The position numbers and the translations under genes are program-made. Positions 37,900-49,134 of a stretch of 64,000 nt of DNA are shown piece after piece. Within the stretch, counting starts at the first letter, position 1, and the number at the start of each line of letters is the position of its first letter. The notes under the pieces were generated by a model that did no database searches, was not told where the DNA came from, and worked only from the letters and a program-made list of their open reading frames with translations. Source of the DNA: Colias croceus (lineage: Eukaryota; Arthropoda; Insecta; Lepidoptera; Pieridae); assembly GCF_905220415.1 (NCBI RefSeq), contig NC_059548.1, positions 3,784,501 to 3,848,500 of the forward strand, written 5' to 3'.

Positions 37900-38601
37900 T
37901 AACTATATAGTACCTACCTACTTACTTATAATATAGATGTAGGTACTATTCATTATATAAACCAAAGTGATAATAGTTCTCTTTACTGTACTACAACTAG
38001 GTATACTACTAATATGTAAAAACTCCCGTTGGAAAATTTTACCTTCGCTAGCGTTCCTTTACTGTTGAGCAACAATCATTACACGTCCGTATTTGTCTAA
38101 ATACCTATAAAGGCTCACTAGAAATACCTGATGTTACAATACCTATAACAAATGATACAATGTAACACTATTATAAAAACATTATGCTATCAATATTGAA
38201 CCTATTAGTCATTACTTATCAAATAAACATTTGTTGCAACAATTGTACCTTCACATATTACTTAATATTTATATAATGCAGTTACAGGTTACCTAAAGCA
38301 CCCTTTGGTATAATACATAGATGTATTATAATATACCTATTTATCATAATTAAATTAAAAAAGATTTCTGCACTTTGAAGTGTATAAAAAATCAATTGTA
38401 AAGAAACTTGAACTAGGTAGATGCCTACCCTACACATTAATTATATACACTACACTATACATTACTAATTATAATTCACTAATGTAATAAATTGAAGAGT
38501 TTGTTTAGTTGAAGGCTGTATGCAATTCTGTTGAGCATAGACTTTAGTAGAACATAATATCACGCCAAGACCAATATGATGCTATCCCCTGCCAAGCATT
38601 G
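37900..38601. other. AT-rich stretch, no gene seen
   Basis: No frame or repeat that I recognise. Confidence 0.5.
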
Positions 38602-38626
38602 CAGATAAAACCGCGGGGCACAGCTA
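38602..38626 (+). repeat. 3' end fragment of a CTAG-ended repeat
   Basis: AAACCGCGGGGCACAGCTAG|T: terminus only, immediately upstream of a longer copy at 38664. Confidence 0.5.
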
Positions 38627-38663
38627 GTGTAAGTACCTATATGTATTCTATACATATAATAAA

Positions 38664-38990
38664 TCTGTAGAATGGTCAATTCTGTACATTGAAAATATTG
38701 AAAAAACAAATAGCAACAATTTCATTGCACAGATACAGTTGTTACTGGATCGATACCAAGCCCAAATATGTGATTAAAAAAAAATTTTGTCTGTCTGTTT
38801 GTCTGTCTGTATGTTCAGGCATCACGTGAAAACTAACGGTTCGATTTCGATGAAACTTGGTATAATTATACCTTATTATCCTGGGCATAAAATAGGATAC
38901 TTTTTATCCCGGAAAAATACGTAGAAAAAAAAATAAATCTTAATTTTGCTTAATTTTTCCGCGCGGACGGAGTCGCGGGCGGAAGCTAGT
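38664..38990 (+). mobile_element. CTAG-ended Helitron-like repeat, 'GGTCAATTCTG' subtype
   Basis: Begins A|TCTGTAGAATGGTCAATTC, includes a CTGT microsatellite near 38790, the phrase 'catcacgtgaaaactaacgg', and ends GACGGAGTCGCGGGCGGAAG + CTAG|T. It is the longest copy of this subtype here. The opposite-strand sister is at 27776-27986. Confidence 0.75.
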
Positions 38991-39799
38991 TTTACTAATA
39001 AAAAAGTGTGTGAAAATGAGGAATCAAAATATGTAATGAGTTCCAGTTCCCTACAACCCTCCTTATGATTAATTTGAATCTAATAGAGAAACGAACTCTT
39101 GCGTTATTTTTTTTTTTGCATTCAAATTATGTCTGCAGTGATTAGTCTAAAAGTCATCTCTCTAGAGAAGAAGCCAATCAAGAAAAAATAAACAATGCTG
39201 TATTTCAATAATAAAATACATAGTTACTCCATTTATTATCGTTTAATGTTAATAATATTAAATGACACATAAATGTTAAGACCACAAGTATAAAAAACAA
39301 AAGTTTATGGCTCAGCTGCTGCATTTAGCGTTGAAAAGTTGATTTTATTTTGAGTCTGCTTTTAGAACCGATTTAAATATAATTTGTGTAGTTCTAATCT
39401 CTACTACCGATGAATACAGTTGTTCATTTTGTACATTTACTAAATCAGCACCTCATGGTGCATATAGCTCATGCTATAGAATATACAATATTTACTAATT
39501 ACACTAATACATGAGTCATGACGTAATAAATATAGATTTGTACCTATTTTTGTATATTATGTAGCAATATCTACTCAAAAACTAAAATCTTTAACGATCA
39601 AGCGAGTAAAATAGGATAGGTAGATACTTACATAATATTTTGTTTGTAACGGGTCAACCCAGGCAAAGCTGGGGCAAGAAGCTTGTTCTGTTTTCATATT
39701 ATCCCGTTGTTATCATGGTTGATAAAAATACCAAATAATATTTTTTACACTAAACCGGTTTACCCAACTCGTAGGTACTTAGGTATATCTATACTAATA

Positions 39800-39919
39800 T
39801 TATCTGGGCTATCTAACACCGAAATAATTTTTCAAATCGGACCAGCAGTTCCCGAAATCCCGAGATTAGCGCGTTCAAACAAACAAACAAACTCTTCAGC
39901 TTTATAATATTAGTATAGA
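39800..39919 (-). repeat. 5' part of a CTAG-ended repeat, abutting the next copy
   Basis: On the minus strand it begins TCTATACTAATATTATAAAG and shares the GAGTTTGTTTGTTTG tract and 'cgggaactgctggtccg' with its neighbour. The neighbouring copy's CTAG lies directly against this TC start, giving a head-to-tail tandem. Confidence 0.6.
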
Positions 39920-40131
39920 CTAGCTGCTCCGCGCGGTTTCACCCCCGCGCCCGTGGCTCCACTCCTGTTGGTCGTAGCATGATGATATTATAATATACCC
40001 TAAATAGCCTTCCTCGATAAATGAGCTACCTAACACCGAAAGAATTTTTCAAATCGGACCAGTAGTTCCCGAGATTAGTGCGTTCAAAAAAAAAACAAAC
40101 AAACTCTTCAGCTTTATAATAATAGTGTAGA
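39920..40131 (-). mobile_element. CTAG-ended Helitron-like repeat, 'GAGTTTG' subtype
   Basis: On the minus strand: A|TCTACACTATTATTATAAAG, GAGTTTGTTTG, 'gaactactggtccgatttg', then a GC-rich end CCGCGCGGAGCAG + CTAG. Related to 9548, 54091 and 58854. Confidence 0.7.
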
Positions 40132-41596
40132 TTATGAGTTCCTATTGGAAAAAGTTCCTTTGATAATATAATACCTATATACCTACCTAATTACTATATA
40201 GGAAGACATTTGAAATGAACTTTGCTTCGATCAGATTTTTATAACATTGTTGTATTGCATGCTTGATGCTACATAAACAAAATGCAGCTTATAACTATAA
40301 TGTCTAGATAGTTTAATACGGAACAGAAAGATAAGCAGGTGTGCGCGGGGGAGAGGTAAGTGGGCGGGGCGCGGAACAGTTGTCGCTGCAATGTAGAGGT
40401 GACATTGTGCGGTCGTCGACCTCTGCCACGGCCTTGGTGTCATTTAATGGGCCGTGTCTGCGCACCCCGTCCCCCTCTAATGCATTGGGATGCCATCCTA
40501 AACTGTACCTCCATAGTTATGGTAAATCTTTCATGTTTGGGTACGGGTAAATATTTTCTTTAGTGTTTTATCGTTATACGAATATTATGTCATTGTAGAT
40601 GTTGAAGCACATTCATTACGAGAAGCAAAATAATAAGTCACTTGAAATAAAACATGTAACTTGCATGATAGGTATATCATTCATTCTCTCCTTGACTTCA
40701 GGTAGGTAACTTAAGTATTTTTAAGTCAAGATTAGGACTTATATTCCGTACCATTTTTTTTTTGGGGAAATTTCAGGAGTATTTATAGTCTGGCAACCCT
40801 GTTAATGCATCTATCGCATCGAGCGCCACAACCGGCCGCCATCTTTGTCCGCCATGCATGCGCACCGGTTATACTTGTACGGAATATTACCTCGATCAAT
40901 AACATAAGTCAGTTCCTGTAATCTCTACTAACAATTTAATCGTATTTGATGACATTAATATAATGTTGTTATTGATACCGCCCCATTTATCTATTTAAAG
41001 ATACATAAACTGAGCCAATTTCTTTTGTACGACATACACAAGAAATATATACCTATGTGTTTATAAATAATGATACGTGGCTTGCTCTTTTAATTGCAGT
41101 AGGTATGATATAGACTTCCTAATCATTACTGAAGTTGATAGTTTGATACTTAACCTTTCACAATAGGAGTAATCTTATGTCGTCGCTCTGAATCTATGGA
41201 TGACCGATGAGGATATGTATCTCTGAGGATATGTTATGGCAAAATCATTATTTATGAGATAAAATAAAATCGATTATAAATAGGCTCTTCACACATTATA
41301 TTATGAAGAAAACAAAACGTCTAGGTACTGCGCATTACAGTAGGTTCATAACACCAGTAAAAATGTATAAGCAGCCACCTTAGCTACCGATATACCTAAT
41401 AATATATTAACTTTCACATACTTAGTACTTATTATTATGTTTACAACTACCTGTGTAACCTACGTTATAATAAAAATATGAATGTATTTGTACTGTAAAA
41501 TCACAGTAAATAGAAAATAAAATTTGTGGACTAGGTAGGTAGGTAGAGTTATTTTATACTTACGTCTTACTTAAAGTATATTTCTAGATTTTCGTT
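40132..41596. other. Unclassified DNA with two GC-rich patches
   Basis: 40330-40510 is strongly GC-rich (GGGGAGAGGTAAGTGGGCGG, containing a splice-donor-like GGTAAGT) and carries overlapping frames in several phases, none with a domain. 40800-40870 is also GC-rich and includes GCCGCCATCTTTGTCCGCCA, two CGCCAT cores of the YY1/Pho type. Either could be a promoter or untranslated exon, but nothing downstream confirms it. Confidence 0.3.
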
Positions 41597-41773
41597 CGAA
41601 ACCCGCATATTACCCGTTCCTGTGGGATTTCTGGGATAAAAAGCCTATGTCTTATTCTGGGTCTTCAGCTATCTACATACCAAATTTCATTCATATCGGT
41701 TCAGTAGAATTTGCGTGAGAGACATCCATCCATCCATCCTCACAAATTTTCGGATTATAGTATGTATTAGTAG
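41597..41773 (-). repeat. Degenerate CTAG-ended repeat
   Basis: The minus strand shares the 'ccaaatttcattcatatcggttcagtag' type of core and the 'cccacaggaacgggtaat' section with the long subtype. Both termini have decayed. Contains a CATC tandem tract near 41730. Confidence 0.55.
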
Positions 41774-42451
41774 GAAGTAGGATATGGTTGGCATTCCGAT
41801 CCATTAGCTCTTTATATTAATAAATACGTACAAAATTTGTATTGTATGTGTCGTGGTCATATCGTAGATTTGATCATTTCATGATATGAGTGGCCATTTC
41901 ACGAAATGGTCGCATATCGTGAAATGGCCAATTTAGTTTGGCCACATCATGATGTGGTTTGGGCAGATCAATGATAAGAAATCGTTTCACGATATGGCCA
42001 ATTAACGCACGGTTTTTTCATGAAATGATCAAAATTATTTGATCATATCGTAAAATAGTTACATTAATCGTTGGTAGAGGCGCTGCAAGCTCTGTGTTTA
42101 GGTATGTGATAAGATGGCGGCCGCTGGCGAAAATTAAATTATTCGAAGTTAAAAACTTCATAATTCGTTTAATAACAATATTATGAAGAAATTCATAGCA
42201 AAGAATTTACGACGAAGAGGTACGAGTACTATGGAAAATGTGGATATCTTATATGTATTTAAGAAAAAATGCGAATTAAATAAAATAATTTAAGAAACTA
42301 CTACTATATTATTATAATTGTTTGTTTTTTAAAAAGCGATCCGCTTCTGGCACTCGCCGGCCACTGCCGCGGCACGCTCGCTTTGCTCCACAGACATACA
42401 TTAAGTATGTCTGTGCTTTGCTCGCTCAGCTCGTGCATTGTTTATCAAAGT

Positions 42452-42472
42452 CTAACCTAACCTAACCTAACT
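42452..42472. repeat. Short (CTAAC)4 tract, telomere-like
   Basis: Four tandem CTAAC units, i.e. the complement of the insect telomeric unit TTAGG. Too short to be a telomere. It sits inside the palindrome-rich element, between its two internal direct repeats. Confidence 0.6.
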
Positions 42473-43858
42473 GTTTTCTATTGCAAAAACGATTCGCTTC
42501 TGGCATTCGCCGGCCGCTGCCGCGGCACTAACTTAAATGACATCCAACAAGTTTTTAGAATATAGTTATTCTGAAATTTTTTAATATTTTATGGACTCTT
42601 TATATTTTATACGATCTGGCCAAATGTGGATGACCAAATCGTGAAACGTTGACGATTTAACGATCTGATCAAACTAGGGTAAACGCAGCTATCAACGACC
42701 CATCGAAAATCTGAAGGTATTACCGACCTATAAAAGTAATTCGAAATTTAAACGTTTCCAGAACTGTTCTAGCTATAGGTAGGCAAAGTTATACACGAAT
42801 GTATTACTTGAGCATCGTATACTTTAACGTTAGAGTGAGTAACTGAGCAAAAAAGAGTTAAAATGCGTAAATTGCTGCGGGGTAGCATGGAAGCAGGACG
42901 TGTCGTACTGTTCCGTTGTTCCTTCGGGTAAGTACTGTGAGTATCTTTTTAAGACATTTACAAACAAATGACATCTATACTTTAATTTATATTACTAAAT
43001 GTCAATGCATTTAAGTGTCAACTTTTCATTTCTTACAACATTTTATTAATAAAAAGTAATTTGAAACGATAAAACTTAAAATTAAAATGGGACGGTGTTA
43101 GCTTCACCAGTTTAAGCCGCGGCAGGTATCAACGACCCGTAAGTCGGCAATGGCAGCAACGTAACTTTTTGTTTTATTTTCTTTTATGTTATTATATCAC
43201 ACTAACACAAGTGGTTTTATGGACCAGTTTAAATCTAAGCTATGAGTCTTCATAAAAATCTATTAGCGACTAAACTTTTTTGTCTAGTATTGTGTCTTTT
43301 AGCGTTGTCAATTTATACAAAGTTATGATATTTTCGAGGATCCCTATCGAATAGTTACAGAAGTAAATCATTGTTTTTTTTTGTTTAAACAATATGCATT
43401 TGTTCATATTTTGTATGACATTAATCAATTATAATCTATTTTATAGTCTGATGATCAAATGAATTAAAATAACCATTTTTTATGGGTCGGTAATACAATT
43501 TAGGTTTATACTTACATACTTTAATACCGACCCATGTGGGTCGGCAATAGCAACTATAGGAAGCTATTACCGATCGAATATAGATTGTTTAGTTTCTCAT
43601 CTACAAATTCAAATTCAAATTGCTTTATTTGCAGAATGTAGAATAAAGATGTTTGTATATACAGATAATATTGATCCTTAAACATTCTGCTCGTAATTGA
43701 GCGTGCAAATATATTTTTATTACTTTTATGACATAATAGGTGCCTATTAAAAATTATATTTTTAGGTTAAATTTAAAAAAATTTAAAAAAATTATATTTT
43801 TAGATTTTTAGGTTAAATTAACATAAAACATATAATTAGGTATATTTTTTCCAGAAAT

Positions 43859-43930
43859 ATGGAGCCACGAAAGCGGCGAAAAGTATTCAGTAAAACACAA
43901 CTCGCCGAAGCAATCAATCAAATAGCATAA
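43859..43930 (+). pseudogene. Start of a pogo-like transposase reading frame, truncated
   Basis: ATG directly after a pyrimidine tract plus AG (43846-43854) opens a 23-codon frame, MEPRKRRKVFSKTQLAEAIN and three more residues, then a stop. The basic N-terminus followed by an amphipathic helix start is what pogo/Tigger transposases show before the psq-type helix-turn-helix. This is inference from so short a stretch. Everything after the first helix is deleted. Confidence 0.35.
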
Positions 43931-44121
43931 CGAAATATCCTAGAGTTTGAAATCCTTAATTTAATATATGTACATATATTAATAGTATTATGTTGATTAA
44001 TTTAAAAGTTTATAATTATTTAGTTCATTACTAAAAAGTACTCATTTGTTTTATTAAAAATAACTACCATTAAAAAATACGAATATATTTGCATTTTTAT
44101 TTCATTTTATTAAGATCGGTA

Positions 44122-44182
44122 ATCATCATCATCACTAGCTTCTATACATTCCATTGCTGGAAAAAGGCTTCCTCTCACATAC
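44122..44182 (-). repeat. RTE 3'-end fragment with (CAT)n tail
   Basis: ATCATCATCATC followed by 'attccattgctggaaaaaggcttcctctcacat' resembles the RTE-type 3' end at 33475, here only ~60 bp and inside the pogo-like element. Confidence 0.45.
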
Positions 44183-44540
44183 GATCGGGAATAGCTGCAT
44201 AAAAATCGTTAATAGCTTCACAGCCGTTTTTATGGGTCGGTAATAGCAACAATCGACTTAGTCACATTGTAAATTATTTTTTACAAGATAATCCTTTATT
44301 AGAATGTATTTGCTTCAATAAATACATTTTTTATACATAACACTAGCATATAAAATGAAATTATAAATCTTTAGAAGAACCAGTATACTTAAAAAATATG
44401 GTTGATTTTGAAATTGCCTTAGAGGGGTCGTTAATACCTGCGTTTACCCTATGTTGGCCATTTCACGATATGCGACCATTTCGTGAAATGGCCACTCATA
44501 TCATGAAATGATCAAATCTACGATATGACCACGACATATG

Positions 44541-47341
44541 CATAAAACTACTACTACTTGTATACGTAGTATATTATTATTAGTCTGTGCTACTACTAAT
44601 ACTACTTGTTCGCTTATACTTTTGTTTTTTTTTTTTTTTTTTTTGTTCATTGTTTGTAATGCGATAGCTATCGTAATTTTTTAATAAAATCAACAGTTAT
44701 AGTTTAAATTTGTAGTGGAAGCCACGATCTTTCGCATTTCTGCTTGAAGATTTTCTGAATATGTACTTATTTTCACGTACCGTAGGTACGTAACGTACAC
44801 TATAATTTACTGAGGATTTCTAAATTTTTAAGTATTATCTAGAATCAACTGAACATTAGTACGTATTTCGTATTTTAATAGTGTAACAAATGGATGCGAG
44901 TACATATTATATGACGTTTTAATAATAGCATGCAAATTATACATAGTAGTTCTTGGGTGAACTTATATTGGCTAGAAGCCAAATCGAATGGTCGGGAGCC
45001 AAACATTTGCAATATGGGAAGCAATGATCATGAACTTATTGGTATCATGGCCTTGATAAAACCTCAAACTTTAACAGTACAATATGAACAATAGAGTTTT
45101 ACATGCGGATGATATAAATTAGAAACACATCTACATCCAAGCCAGCTGGATAGCAGATGTAATAGTGTGCAAATAAAAATTGATATTTTTATGCATTTTT
45201 ATAAATATTATAAGTAAATCATCTATCATCAGCTATCATGGCGAACGGTGTTTTGAATTACTTTTATCAGATGCCAGATTCTCAGACGTACGTCTACCCG
45301 ATGTAGTCCATTGAAAAGTTACAATGTAATGTTAATGTGCCCACAAAATTTCATGAGGAATTGCCGTGTTGGACTTCGGAGGAGCATGGTAACTAACATT
45401 GTGATGACAAGAATTTTATATGCTAAGTATAAAGAGAAAATAGGTAATATTACTGAACAAAAAGTTTTGTTTTTCTTGTAGGTATGCCTAGCCATATTTT
45501 GAGTCGAACTACAATCCATTGCTTCTAAACTTCTCGATTTTTATTGAGATAGAATTCTGGGTAAGATTACCTAAGTAAAAATTTTAAGTTATTGGAAATT
45601 ATATCGTTACATAAAATAGCTTGTCATTCTTGAAAAATATCCTCCACTGAGCTACTTACATAACTAATTTATTTTCAAAGTCTGCCAGATTATATCTAAA
45701 TCAATTACGTACACGATGCTTTTTTGGGTGGTCCAATAACGTTATAAGGTACAGTCCAGTTGACCTTCGGTGTAACATTATGAAATGGTTTCGAATTCTA
45801 AGGTGACCTATTCCTTTACCTGAGTCAATTTGAGAACAATGTTAAGAACAGGTTTACGCTATAATATATACTTATAATTGGGCATGCTGCTTGCGTTCTC
45901 TCGCCATTTTTTTAGAATGGAATCATTGTTCCCCTACACTCTACGGCATGATTACAATTTTGTATTTTTTCCTTTTCGTTAAAAGTATGCAGTTTTAAAT
46001 TTAAGTATAAATTGACATTTGTTCTATAATATTATTGAAACCAAGCATGTGATTATAATTATAATAAAGGTTAAATAACTAAGCAATACATAGTTATCAC
46101 TCATCTAGTTAGTAGGTTATTAATTAATTTACAATAATTATCATTTCTATCGCACTATTTTCTTTAGGTTTTATTGAAAATTTGCAATGAAAGTGACAAA
46201 CAAATATATAATTCAAAATCCATCGTCTTAATCTGTGGTCTTAATCCTATTTCTAATCGAAATCCTTCAAGAGCATCCTTCGACGTACATCACGTACAGC
46301 TCATCTTAAAGTAAGTTTATAACATTGATTGGAAAAACACCTAGGTGTACACTTAAACTTTTATAGATACATTCTGCTGAGGAAACCGTTCTGAATTCAG
46401 GGGACAAAAAGTGTCCAATGTTACATAACACCAGTTCACTTCTTGTTTGAATTGAATTAATTAAGAAGGTACTTTGGCCTGACGCCGATCTAAGATAAAG
46501 GCAGAAGTGCCCGCAAAAATAAAGAAAAGTTTTTATGCACTGTTTTTGAAAAATACCAAAGAAAAATCTAACATAGAATAATACTTCTAGGAAATTAATA
46601 AATATTTTCTTCTTTATTAATCCAACTAAAATTCCCCATTGGCTATCTTTTATCATACTTTGCTACTTATCCGACTGAATACTTATAGTATAAATGAAGT
46701 TTGAACCTACCTTGTATGAACCATACTTTATCTTTCGCATTTCCAACACATATCTCAAACTAGGTACTTAGGTATGTAGCTGTACATTTCTGTAGAAGAT
46801 CCTTATAAATTCATATACCTACTTAGCGTAGTATATATCTGTCAACTGTGTACTTAGTTTGATATAAATAAATGTAAGTTGAAGTTGAAAGAAAGTCGTG
46901 TTAGTTACACCACTTGTTCCTGAACGGCTGAATAGGTTTTAATTATTTTGTATTGGATTTGTCTTACTTGGATGTTTAAAAGCTTACAAAATATATATTT
47001 CTGTACAACTTAACTAATGAATATTTTATGTTTATGCTTTGATTCTATCCAAGAATTAAGGACACGAGGTCATTGACAGAAGTTACATTTGGAAATAGAA
47101 TGCTCTGTAGTTACTTTGTTTATATACACAAATCTTTAATTATATGTACTTTAAGGTAGTGCTAGTGCTAGTGCATTGGGGAATTTCGGATGAGGGATAA
47201 ATTCGGAAAATTGTGAATACCACTTCAGGGTGCGTATAAAGCAAAATTACCAATCTTCTATTAGGTAGATGATTCAGGATACTATACGTGTAACATTCAA
47301 GACCAAATCTAAAAAATACAAGTGATAACTGCGTTAAAAAC
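44541..47341. other. AT-rich stretch, no gene seen
   Basis: Poly-T tract at 44623-44642. A 116-codon minus frame at 46306-46656 and a 66-codon one at 45319-45519 are AT-driven and show no domain. Confidence 0.5.
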
Positions 47342-47581
47342 AACCGACTTCAAACTTGCACTTGCAAAATTTACAAATACCTACAGACAAAATGCTCATA
47401 AAATAAAAACTACTGGGCCTATCCGAATAAAATTTTTATGGGACCAATTCGACACCATCCCGCATCGAACAAAAAAAGAATCACGTAAATCGGTTCAGAA
47501 ACCTCGGAGTAATCGGTGTACATACATAAAAAAAAACATACCGGCCGAATTGATAACCTCCTCTTTTTTTTGAAGTCGGTT
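47342..47581. mobile_element. 240-bp MITE with AACCGACTTCAA termini
   Basis: AACCGACTTCAA at 47342-47353 is mirrored exactly by TTGAAGTCGGTT at 47570-47581. The interior contains phrases such as 'ggcctatccgaataaaattt' and 'cgtaaatcggttcagaaacc' that I recognise from a very common lepidopteran repeat. TAAAAA lies outside both ends, so a target duplication is possible but ambiguous. The frames in both orientations are by-products. Confidence 0.75.
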
Positions 47582-48543
47582 AAAAATATATTTATGTACC
47601 TAGGTATCAAACTACATGATATTTTCAAGGATTCTGTTTGATTAAAAATATAAAATATTAAAATTGACTTGATAAAATATAAATCATATTACTAAGTTTG
47701 TAATTGTACCTACTATGTATCAATGCATACGGTCATACCGATTATAAAAATAAACTCATAAAGTAAGAAGGTACCTTATAGGTACATGTTAAGTTTGTAT
47801 ATGATCAATATACCTAGGTACCTACATACATTACAAAAGGTAATTCAATCCTTTCCTACAAAGTACCTAAGCGCATTTATAATATACGAGACTACGAGTA
47901 TAATAATAACTTTGCAATGCAACATTGTGTTTCATTTAATTCTTGTATAAATAAGATAGAATCGTACAGTAGGTACCTATATGACGATATTTTCCGGTTG
48001 GTTTAAACAACATTGATATTGTAATTTGAACTACCAAAATTTCAAGTCGGGTTCATCGGATGCCAAGTAACCGCCCAACAATGATTTGGCGCGCATAATA
48101 TACAGAGGGCACCTTCAAACGTAGCCATTGACCGAGGTCAGGGACACACCGGCCCTGACACAACGCGTCGTTCACCGACACACCGCTTCATTGTCATGAA
48201 TCGTGATGTTACGAATTACGATTCTTCTTTCCTATTACCGTGGGCCGTCAGCATCAAGCTTCCTATTGAGGTAGGCGCGCAATGACAGCGCAATAGATTA
48301 TATTGCTGTTTTACTGGATCTACATAATATTGACAATTTGTAGGTTGCTCTTAACGTATATTTTGTTGGTATTCAGCTAGGATAGCGAACACTAGGTGCG
48401 TCACTTAATTTTATTTTCAAATTGTTATTTTACGAATATTTCGTTGATCAATTATAATTAGGTATCTGTTCGTCTCATCAATGCAACCCGTCCAATATAA
48501 TACAATTTCCGTGTCTCTCCATTTTTAAAAATTTGAATCAAAA
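47582..48543. other. AT-rich stretch with a GC-richer patch
   Basis: 48080-48280 is less AT-rich. It contains an E2F-like TTTGGCGCGC at about 48085 and an imperfect hairpin GTCAGGGAC...GGCCCTGAC near 48140. No exon can be supported. Confidence 0.35.
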
Positions 48544-48722
48544 TCTTAATAAGTATATATAAATCTCGTGTCACAATGTTTGTCCTCAATGGACTCCTAA
48601 ACCACTACCGATTATAATAAAATTCGCACACCATGTGCAGTTCGATCCAACTTGAGAGATAGGATAGTTTAAATCTCAAATCGTTTTAGAGAAAGCGGGC
48701 GAAGCCGCGGACGGTAAGCTAG
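48544..48722 (+). mobile_element. CTAG-ended Helitron-like repeat
   Basis: A|TCTTAATAAGTATATATAAAT start, 'ctcgtgtcacaatgtttg', 3' hairpin GCGGGCGAAGCCGCGGACGG and TAAGCTAG|T. Opposite-strand sister of 13256-13437. Confidence 0.75.
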
Positions 48723-48926
48723 TAACTTTATAATTTTATCAAATTATTGTTGCTGACATGTACTTAGGTCACCAATACCATCATTGTTTTTATCTACTTA
48801 AGTAATAGTTAAATATATTTTACAAAAACTAAACCGCCTTCGAATGTTCAGAACTGGACAAAATTTAAACCGGCAATTATTCTTCTTTCATATCTCAAAC
48901 TTATCCAACTTCTAATCAAACGATTC

Positions 48927-49134
48927 AGTGATCATTCGACTTCCGCTAAGAAAGGTCGCGTCGCGTCGCTCACGTTTGGGCGCTAGTTATTGCTCAGGGT
49001 ATTGTGCTGACGCAGCAACCTACAAATCGTCACGTTTGGCCGCGTGCGGTCGCCGCGATGACCCAGTTACCGAAAGTAACTCACATATTTGTGTAAACAA
49101 AGTGTTAAGGCGAAGCTATAACTTTTAATTAATT
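48927..49134 (+). promoter_or_regulatory. 5' UTR and presumed internal promoter of the Jockey-like element
   Basis: About 200 bp between the inferred 5' end and the ORF1 ATG. Jockey-clade elements carry an internal RNA polymerase II promoter here. TCATTCG at 48932 is the likely initiator. GC content is higher than in the flanks. Confidence 0.45.

Larger units (their letters stand above)
42677..44449 (+). mobile_element. 1773-bp pogo-like element flanked by TA, nested
   Basis: Left end GGGTAAACGCAGCTATCAAC; the right end, reverse-complemented, reads GGGTAAACGCAGGTATTAAC. TA is duplicated at 42675-42676 and 44450-44451. A motif related to the inner terminus (GGTCGGTAATAGC and variants) recurs at roughly 42718, 43125, 43483, 43525, 43540, 43565, 44115, 44205 and 44236. 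A donor-like GTAAGT at 42928 and an acceptor-like TTTTTTCCAG ending at 43854 bracket what looks like a retained first intron. The catalytic domain is missing, so this is an internally deleted copy. Confidence 0.65.
41849..44536. mobile_element. Palindrome-rich element with 82-bp perfect inverted termini (host of a nested pogo-like element)
   Basis: Arms 41849-41930 and 44455-44536 are exact reverse complements as far as I can read. They are themselves built of near-repeats such as TTTCACGAAATGG, CGTGAAATGGCCA and TTTCATGATATG. TATG flanks both ends (41845-41848, 44537-44540), a candidate 4-bp target duplication. Removing the nested element at 42677-44449 leaves ~0.9 kb. The interior carries two ~45-bp direct repeats (CGATYCGCTTCTGGCAYTCG...) at ~42337 and ~42487, and a CACAGACATAC hairpin at ~42390. 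Non-coding. Superfamily unknown. Confidence 0.75.

Noticed and set aside
40231..40563. Overlapping frames on both strands at the GC-rich patch
   Set aside because: Several phases are open at once, which is a base-composition effect. No domain in any of them.
42452..42472. Interstitial telomere from (CTAAC)4
   Set aside because: Only four units; far too short to indicate a telomere or a chromosome fusion point.
46306..46656. 116-codon minus frame
   Set aside because: Composition is AT-driven and similar to chance frames elsewhere; no motif or exon signals.
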